Assembly: GCA_018608735.1 (NCBI GenBank)
Contig: JABAYZ010000299.1
Span: 1-11,708, forward strand
Length of the DNA: 11,708 bases
Source of the DNA: Flavobacteriaceae bacterium
GTDB lineage: Bacteria; Bacteroidota; Bacteroidia; Flavobacteriales; Flavobacteriaceae
Direction of reading: 5' to 3'
In this document: positions 7,001-11,708 of the stretch, in pieces
Numbering within the stretch: position 1 is the stretch's first letter
How the letters are laid out: every line of letters begins with the position of its first letter
Program-made: the position numbers and the translations under genes
The notes under the pieces: model-generated
Databases searched by the model: none
What the model was told of the DNA's origin: nothing
Seen by the model: only the letters and a program-made list of their open reading frames with translations

Positions 7001-9439
7001 AATGGTATCAGCTCCAGCCCTGAGCTGTTTAAATACTTCATTTACTCTTATTTTTTCGTCGTCAGGCAACGGCAAACCCAGCGCATGCAACTGTAAACCC
7101 ATGTAATGTTGGCTTGAATAGTTATTATTCAACCACTCCTTTGCCGATATTTCGTCATTATTTAACTCCCCTCTGTTACTTAACGCCTTGAGTAACAGAC
7201 CTTGCTCTGGGACCTCTACATTATCATTTAATGATTGAATGATTAATTGGCGTAACGTATTGTTAAAGTGTTCATTTTCAACACCTGCAGCAACCTCAGC
7301 TGCTCCCTCTCGTGAGTCACTAAATATAACAGTGGGCTCGGCTTTGTTATTTTTAGACAAGGCATTTGAAGTGTGTGCAGCCATTAATTTATTAGATATT
7401 GCTGAGCCGGTTCCCATAGCAGAAATAGGGGATCGGACTACTCCCGCATCAAATGCCGGTAAAGGATTATATTGTTCTCTTAGGCAGCTTGGACATTTTT
7501 CAGGAAGGCTTGGTCTGCCGTCATCATTTCTGGAGTAGTTGATGCAGACATATTCATCTTCGCCATTGCCATTTATACTTAGGTGACCGGACACTGGATC
7601 CACTTCACAGGCAGTAAATTCAATCCTATTTTCCCCGTGATTCCAGGTTCGGTCAGAGACGTTTATACCCCTAATATTATTGGGCCAGATCCATTTATAT
7701 TTAGTGTGTTTGCGGTGTCCAACTGGTGTTTTTGTTTGTATTGAGCCATCACCCGGTGTGGAACATAAAAATTTTTCTTCACTCAAGTCTTCAGAAACTG
7801 TTTGTTGGAGATAACCCCCAAAAGAGAGATCTCCACATTCATAACAGTATAGTAGTTCTAAAACCCTTGAGCCGCAGCCACATTGTAAGGTTGGGGTAGA
7901 AAACAGCTTTCCGACTTTTCGGTTGGAGTATTGGAATTTTGGATCGATTTGGTCACAGCTTTTATTAACGCACGCCCACATACCCTCCACTTGTTTGAAA
8001 AATGAATGCAATCTAAATGTGGGCAATGGGTTTTCAGGATCTCGATCACTCTTGTTTAGTATGGCTTTTAAAAAATCGTTGAAGTTATTAACCTTGCATT
8101 CATCAGCAAGATATCTTTCTAAATCTTTAACCGTCTGTGGCGTATCTGGCTCATTCCGCTTTTTCTGAACAGCTCCAATAGCTTCTGCAAGAAGGGAATG
8201 TTCTTCATAGCCGGAACGTTTGAATTCAGTTTTTTTGTTACCAGTAAGAAATTTAAAACTTTCTTTTTTTACTCCAAAAAACCTCTCAACAAACTGTTGG
8301 CCTTCTTTGCTATCATCTATTGAAGCCGTTGTAGCGACTATTCTAAGTTGATCTGAATCACATGTTAAGCCTATCCGATTTAAAAAATTTCGAATTGTTA
8401 CGCCTACTTCGGCTCCTGATGTACCTCTGTACGAATGTAATTCATCTACAATAAGTGTAAATTTGTTTTCAGGATCTGACTGAAGCCAATCCTTTGTTTG
8501 TGTTAACAGGCTTTCTTCATTTTCACGCAAGAGCATAATGTTCAACATGGACGTATTGCTAATTAATACGTCTGGTGCTGCTGCCAGCATATCCCAGCGT
8601 GTAGTCATTTCTCCTGCGAGTGGTACCGAGAATAGTTTAGCGCCATCTTCATCTGATTGAAAACTCTTAGCCAATTCAGATTGTTCACGTAAACTTATAG
8701 CCAATTCATTAATTTTTTTTACTTCGGACGCTCTTAAAGAACCAGAGCTTGAAGGGTTCCATGTACCGCCTGGGGTTTCTCCAGTGTAACGGCCAAAGAA
8801 AAATAGCGGTAGGTTGTAGATATTCAATGCTTCAAGGGCAGCGCTTCTAAAGCGCGCCAATTGATCCTCCACCAGAGCATTTGTTGGGTATAAAATTAAT
8901 GATTTTAGTCCGGGCTTGGGACCTTTTAATTTTGACCTGATATCAAGCCAATTAGCGCCTCTTTGGCATCCGTGGTCCCACCAGGGGTACAATTCCCCAC
9001 TTAAGGGATGTCGCTTTCGATCCATCATAAACCGGGCAATTAAGGGTAGGAGAAAGCTTTCAGTCTTTCCTGATCCAGTACCAGTAGTTACAACAACATT
9101 GTGTTTGCCGTCTGGTGAAGAGCCTAAACTTGTAGTAAGTGCCTCAGCCTGATGCTTTCTTAATTTGTAATTATCACCAAAAACTATTTTAACTAAATTT
9201 TCAGCGAAATCTGCTGAAAGACCTAAAGTTTCACAGACTTGTACGCAATCTTCTGAGGCAGGGTAAGGATGGACCAGCTCAACAAGTGGCTCTGAATAAA
9301 GTGCTTTGTGTTGGAGAAGTAAGTTCTCTCTTTCTTGCCTTATTTTTGCAGATTTTAACCAATACTGAGTGTCATAATAGCGCCTGAATGCCTCTTGAAC
9401 ATGCTCCACCACTTCCACTGGACTTTTTAAGTTTGTCAT
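4061..9439 (-). CDS. druE: Giant superfamily-2 DEAD/DEAH-like helicase with DUF1998/MZB zinc domain, DruE-like
   Basis: An ATP-dependent nucleic-acid helicase or translocase of 1792 residues. Visible motifs in order: Q-like LRKHQAEAL (93-101); Walker A TTGTGSGKTES (118-128); motif Ia LILYPTNALVEDQ (181-193); PDVLISNTSML (289-299); motif II VDELH (331-335), a DELH variant of DEAH; motif III VATTAS (368-373); motif IV-like VIFSDSREGAAE (704-715); motif V TTTMEVGVDIG (1108-1118); motif VI QQRVGRAGR (1136-1144). Motifs III and V are about 735 residues apart, far more than in simple helicases. Cysteine pairs sit at 490/495 with 520/522/532/535, at 649/652, at 1019/1022/1034/1039 and at 1390/1395/1406/1409. 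The C-terminal CDSSCANC (1652-1659) followed by RTYGN is the DUF1998/MZB signature. Length and architecture match DruE of Druantia and exceed DISARM DrmA. The gene overlaps both neighbours by ATGA, so expression is probably coupled. Only a weak GGGA (about 9446) precedes the start. The helicase call is near certain; the DruE name is likely. Confidence 0.93.
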   Translation of the reverse strand: MTNLKSPVEVVEHVQEAFRRYYDTQYWLKSAKIRQERENLLLQHKALYSEPLVELVHPYPASEDCVQVCETLGLSADFAENLVKIVFGDNYKLRKHQAEALTTSLGSSPDGKHNVVVTTGTGSGKTESFLLPLIARFMMDRKRHPLSGELYPWWDHGCQRGANWLDIRSKLKGPKPGLKSLILYPTNALVEDQLARFRSAALEALNIYNLPLFFFGRYTGETPGGTWNPSSSGSLRASEVKKINELAISLREQSELAKSFQSDEDGAKLFSVPLAGEMTTRWDMLAAAPDVLISNTSMLNIMLLRENEESLLTQTKDWLQSDPENKFTLIVDELHSYRGTSGAEVGVTIRNFLNRIGLTCDSDQLRIVATTASIDDSKEGQQFVERFFGVKKESFKFLTGNKKTEFKRSGYEEHSLLAEAIGAVQKKRNEPDTPQTVKDLERYLADECKVNNFNDFLKAILNKSDRDPENPLPTFRLHSFFKQVEGMWACVNKSCDQIDPKFQYSNRKVGKLFSTPTLQCGCGSRVLELLYCYECGDLSFGGYLQQTVSEDLSEEKFLCSTPGDGSIQTKTPVGHRKHTKYKWIWPNNIRGINVSDRTWNHGENRIEFTACEVDPVSGHLSINGNGEDEYVCINYSRNDDGRPSLPEKCPSCLREQYNPLPAFDAGVVRSPISAMGTGSAISNKLMAAHTSNALSKNNKAEPTVIFSDSREGAAEVAAGVENEHFNNTLRQLIIQSLNDNVEVPEQGLLLKALSNRGELNNDEISAKEWLNNNYSSQHYMGLQLHALGLPLPDDEKIRVNEVFKQLRAGADTIPWDSFVERVLHNLVTLGINPRGPQPSHQHITSSRTQTPWWKIYSDILNIEVISNIGIDEITGRKAEDKRKLAFRLTEAIVFKGSKDIEAEGIGQLSFTGQATFTGFNNDLSNEIVRFIIRLLLREKRWIDRPKYPQTSTEMHGKVKDFLSKIAKKFLIDEVSLASEVNDFFKTTKKIVNANWLLNIYPQQNCLTVTKVDETPKVACARCSLIYEANNLGVCIGTNCDSIEFVSGKNDFSYFKWRAKQAPLPLRVQELTGQTKPLAEQRKRQRFFKDLFLPQESRVAQGIEALSVTTTMEVGVDIGSLQAVLMANMPPERFNYQQRVGRAGRAFQAFSYAFTLCKNNTHDEFYFQNPKRITSDPPPIPYIEFSGDQILFRTISAEVLRQAFSRLPDGARPDWSGASNHGAFGKCVDWSLRQENIHKIITNELQLDNIISSMAVRTGVDNEILTDLKQYLCSELMVKISQIASDDEAYKEDELSARLAVAGVLPMFGFPTKSRSLYHLEKPPSSYSKVDDVVLTDRSLEFAIWSFSPGTEAIKDKKIYTVGAFAHYYPTYKGLVLDPNPLGAPYRLSKCINPECQTMFSEVIEICKICKNDCVPLIFYQPKGFKTVGDVHDYEENRFRPAMVPKPELVFDENPKNEKDIHAAKVAFETQKRIVLINDNRGEGFEFRKRSWGADVTSEYIIATPELYNPDRTHRDWEKLSEASGVEAGAIGAQYSADILSIMIKDDKKNIGNNGLFDVTQYSTKAALLSFGEFFKMAAASSLDVAPNEFTVGLQQRTVAGHDCRTLRLFISDSLENGSGLTKIISDRERFLLAIREHRNAVNWFDPIHSNSCDSSCANCLRTYGNISNHHLLDWRLAIDVADLILGDGLDFKIWQDGAVKLADAFVANINNKQTDYTLKSKTLSNGFPVIWNTATYQAILVSHPLWHNEILNETQINLQFEAFDIAENIKLEFIDVRLFRERPFEQEALLQS

Positions 9440-11708
9440 AAATTTGTCCCATAATGATTTTCTAAAACTGAGTACCCCATATTTTTAGGGATATCGGAGT
9501 AAACGAAATTACCTGGCGTTAACTGAGTAGGCAGTGTGCCTGTACAGCTTACTAAAGCTCTCTCCACTAAGGGGGGTAAGTCACAGCCCACTTTTGCTGT
9601 AAAGGTACGATTGGTGGCGTTATATTCATGCAATCGAAGGTATTTTATGTCTGCTGCGTAAATTTTTGCTAAGGCAGCTGTTGAAGCTACCAGCTCGTTA
9701 TTTTTTAAACGAATGGCATATATTGTGACTGGCCACTGTGTTCGATATCCACCACGCTCGTCAATTGAATCTACGTCAATCCAGCGGCACTTTTGTGGAT
9801 CAAACTTTTGAAACTTTGATGTGCTACTTAATGATATCGGCGGCAAAGAAGAGTAAAGATTTGTGATATCCAAATCTCCTGTGGTCTCTCGGTCGGTGTC
9901 TCTAATTATCGTAAATTCAACGCCACAGGCTTGTTTTAGGACGTCCAAGATTTGATTTTCTGAATCAAGATCAAAATAATTAAAGATATATCTTTTAATT
10001 ATGGATGTTTCATTAATGTTTATTATAGGCTCCCCAATTAGGGTAACGAGTTCATCTATAATTTCGTTGTTTCGAAAACCAGTAAGGAAAAACTTATTTT
10101 TACTTTCAATTAAATGGGGCTTTCGAACATGGCAGCGCTTTAGTTTTAAATTAGATCGGTTAAGTTCAATATCGATATGCCCGAGGGCACTCAATTGCCG
10201 AACCAAATTAAGTGCAAAAAGATTTGGTGCGTATGCTTCCTCACACAGTCTTTTAATAACATCCCAGTTTATGGTTCCTAAATAACACATCGCATCAAAG
10301 ATTGTGTCTGCATCGTAAGGACTTTGGTCCATTGTGAAATGCTGTACAGGATTACTAAAAAGTGGGCTCTGTACCACATCAATTTTCGACCGATCTCTAG
10401 TGCCCACCCACAATCTTTTTTCATTACAATTTGTACAGATTTGAGTGTGCGTGGATTTCCCTGATGCTTTCTCTGGGACTTTCCAAGTGTGTATGTCGTT
10501 TTCTATACAAGACAGCGCTCCATCACCTACCAGAGTTTCTGAGTATACAAAATCTTCTTCTTCCTCATTGAAATTATTTTCTATAAAATGATCTCCAATA
10601 AATTTATGACTTTGCGTAATGTTTTTGTGTTGTTTCAGAGGGGGCAGTGACTTTGATAAAGTGCTATCGGGTTTATCTATTTTTGAAAATTCTTTTGGTA
10701 TCTCAGTACAGCTCAAAACATTAAAAAGATCTGATGGGTAGGTTGCAAATTCATACTTTGAATCCAAGGGTCGTCGAGGGTTGTTAGCAGACCTAAAAGA
10801 TAAATTGGTTTCTGAGAAGGAATTGTCCAAAGATGAGATTACAATATCCCTATCCGCAGCATCCGCGTTTAGTGTTGAAAGATCATGGCAGACAACAGTA
10901 CCATCGTTTTTAATTGGATAAATATTATTCGTTGTGGGGCTATCTGGAACCTTTCTTATAACGGAAGTGGTCGCGATTTTAATACGCTCATCCTTTTTTT
11001 CAGATTGGAAGAGAAAATACAGCCTAGACCTTCTGTGATAGATGTTTCCAACGAGCCTAAGACCGCCAATAAACTCCAAATTTGTTTGGTTTTCACTGGG
11101 TAATAACCAATAATTTATGTCAAGTGCATCCCACGTTTCTACGGAAATTGATTGTATGAATCTAACACCAATTATACAAACATAACCATCTGGCAAACCT
11201 GGCAACTCTTCTATCGTTTCTTGGCTTCCATCAGCAGAATAATTAACAAAATTCTGAACCTGTTTTTGATATTTTTTCCTTACAAGGATGGCATGCTCTA
11301 AAAATAGTTTGGGTCGATCTACTTGATAAAAGAAGCCATCTGTCCTTTTTTCTAGGGCCATCGCTTGTCTTGGTGAAAATTTATACCGGGTTGTGCCTTC
11401 ACGCTCGATTAGCGAGGCTCCCCTAAGTAGCATAGGACCAGTTTTGATTTGGTTTGGTGGCCCCAGAACTCCAATTTCTTCGTTTTCAGGAGCTAGGTGT
11501 ATTTTTATTCCATCATCGAATACACCAGATTGCAAAGGCTCTTTAAGATGAATGTCCTTTTCAAAAACATCTCGACTTTTTGCTATAAATGAAATCAATA
11601 ATTTTTTTTGGGGGAACTTTTTAAATGTAAAACGCACTCTTAATTGTGCCTGATACCCACTGCCGACTGGTTGGTGGTTGGATGGAGAGGTTATATTTTT
11701 AATTTCAT
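9436..11708 (-). CDS. Large defence-associated protein with CxxC element and possible winged helix (candidate DruF or DruG), 5' end outside window
   Basis: First gene of the coupled operon. The only conventional start inside the window is a GTG at 11637, giving 733 residues. No good Shine-Dalgarno precedes it, and the same frame stays open for 23 more codons to the right edge with no stop and no ATG, GTG or TTG, so the real start probably lies outside the window. Residue numbers count from the GTG. Residues 1-300 look like a folded mixed region. Residues 310-395 are polar and low in hydrophobics, with an acidic run (EEEEDF, 358-363), suggesting a flexible linker. A CTNC pair at 401-404 with nearby histidines may bind zinc. 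Residues 441-510 alternate short hydrophobic helices and end in LSALGHIDIELN, like a winged helix. I see no Walker, nuclease or methylase motif. The stop overlaps the ATG of the helicase gene (ATGA). By context it is one of the two uncharacterised Druantia type II proteins; I cannot tell which. Confidence 0.85.
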   Translation of the reverse strand, partial: EIKNITSPSNHQPVGSGYQAQLRVRFTFKKFPQKKLLISFIAKSRDVFEKDIHLKEPLQSGVFDDGIKIHLAPENEEIGVLGPPNQIKTGPMLLRGASLIEREGTTRYKFSPRQAMALEKRTDGFFYQVDRPKLFLEHAILVRKKYQKQVQNFVNYSADGSQETIEELPGLPDGYVCIIGVRFIQSISVETWDALDINYWLLPSENQTNLEFIGGLRLVGNIYHRRSRLYFLFQSEKKDERIKIATTSVIRKVPDSPTTNNIYPIKNDGTVVCHDLSTLNADAADRDIVISSLDNSFSETNLSFRSANNPRRPLDSKYEFATYPSDLFNVLSCTEIPKEFSKIDKPDSTLSKSLPPLKQHKNITQSHKFIGDHFIENNFNEEEEDFVYSETLVGDGALSCIENDIHTWKVPEKASGKSTHTQICTNCNEKRLWVGTRDRSKIDVVQSPLFSNPVQHFTMDQSPYDADTIFDAMCYLGTINWDVIKRLCEEAYAPNLFALNLVRQLSALGHIDIELNRSNLKLKRCHVRKPHLIESKNKFFLTGFRNNEIIDELVTLIGEPIININETSIIKRYIFNYFDLDSENQILDVLKQACGVEFTIIRDTDRETTGDLDITNLYSSLPPISLSSTSKFQKFDPQKCRWIDVDSIDERGGYRTQWPVTIYAIRLKNNELVASTAALAKIYAADIKYLRLHEYNATNRTFTAKVGCDLPPLVERALVSCTGTLPTQLTPGNFVYSDIPKNMGYSVLENHYGTNL

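Noticed and set aside
314..11708. DISARM system (DrmA helicase, DrmB with DUF1998, DrmMII cytosine methylase)
   Set aside because: The helicase is much longer than DrmA and carries the DUF1998 domain itself, there is no separate DrmB-like DUF1998 protein, and no phospholipase-D (DrmC) HKD motif is visible in the window. A Druantia-type assignment fits better, although the families are related.
1..11708. CRISPR array, tRNA, rRNA, insertion sequence or attachment site
   Set aside because: No regularly spaced repeats, no tRNA-like cloverleaf or rRNA stretch and no transposase motifs with terminal inverted repeats were seen; the left edge might be a junction, but too little of it is present to call an element.

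Overview
The window is an AT-leaning stretch (roughly 40% G+C by eye) of bacterial accessory DNA. Almost all of it is taken up by a phage-defence / DNA-modification gene cluster read on the minus strand, from the right edge towards the left. No housekeeping gene, RNA gene or complete mobile element is visible, so the host cannot be named. Codon use, Shine-Dalgarno sites and sigma70-like signals fit a proteobacterium, perhaps a gammaproteobacterium, but this is only an inference.

In transcription order the layout is as follows. (1) 11708-9436: a protein of at least 733 residues, and probably longer because its frame is open to the right edge. It has a short CxxC element and a possible winged-helix segment, with no enzyme motif that I recognise. 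(2) 9439-4061: a 1792-residue DEAD/DEAH-like helicase with several cysteine clusters and a C-terminal DUF1998/MZB-type zinc domain. It matches the large helicase DruE of Druantia systems. (3) 4064-2106: a 652-residue fusion of a NERD-like PD-(D/E)XK nuclease domain and a superfamily-1 helicase. (4) 2105-1739: a 367-base gap holding a decayed second cytosine-methyltransferase start, a second coding scrap and a likely promoter. (5) 1738-314: a complete DNA (cytosine-5) methyltransferase of 474 residues. (6) 314-48: an 88-residue ORF that may be the N-terminal piece of a restriction-endonuclease-like protein. (7) 51-1: the first 17 codons of another reading frame, running off the left edge.

Genes 1-3 are joined by two ATGA stop/start overlaps and look like one translationally coupled operon. 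The methyltransferase has its own Shine-Dalgarno site and a plausible extended -10 promoter, and it is coupled to the small ORF after it through TAATG. The combination of giant DUF1998 helicase, cytosine methylase and two more large proteins is what is described for Druantia type II (DruE, DruM, DruF, DruG). The likely logic is that the methylase marks self DNA while the helicases and the nuclease-helicase act on unmodified invading DNA. This function is inferred from family knowledge, not shown by the sequence.

The least expected features are the methyltransferase remnant just upstream of the intact methyltransferase, and the abruptly ending restriction-endonuclease-like ORF at the left edge. 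Together they suggest that the modification module of this system has been exchanged or rebuilt.
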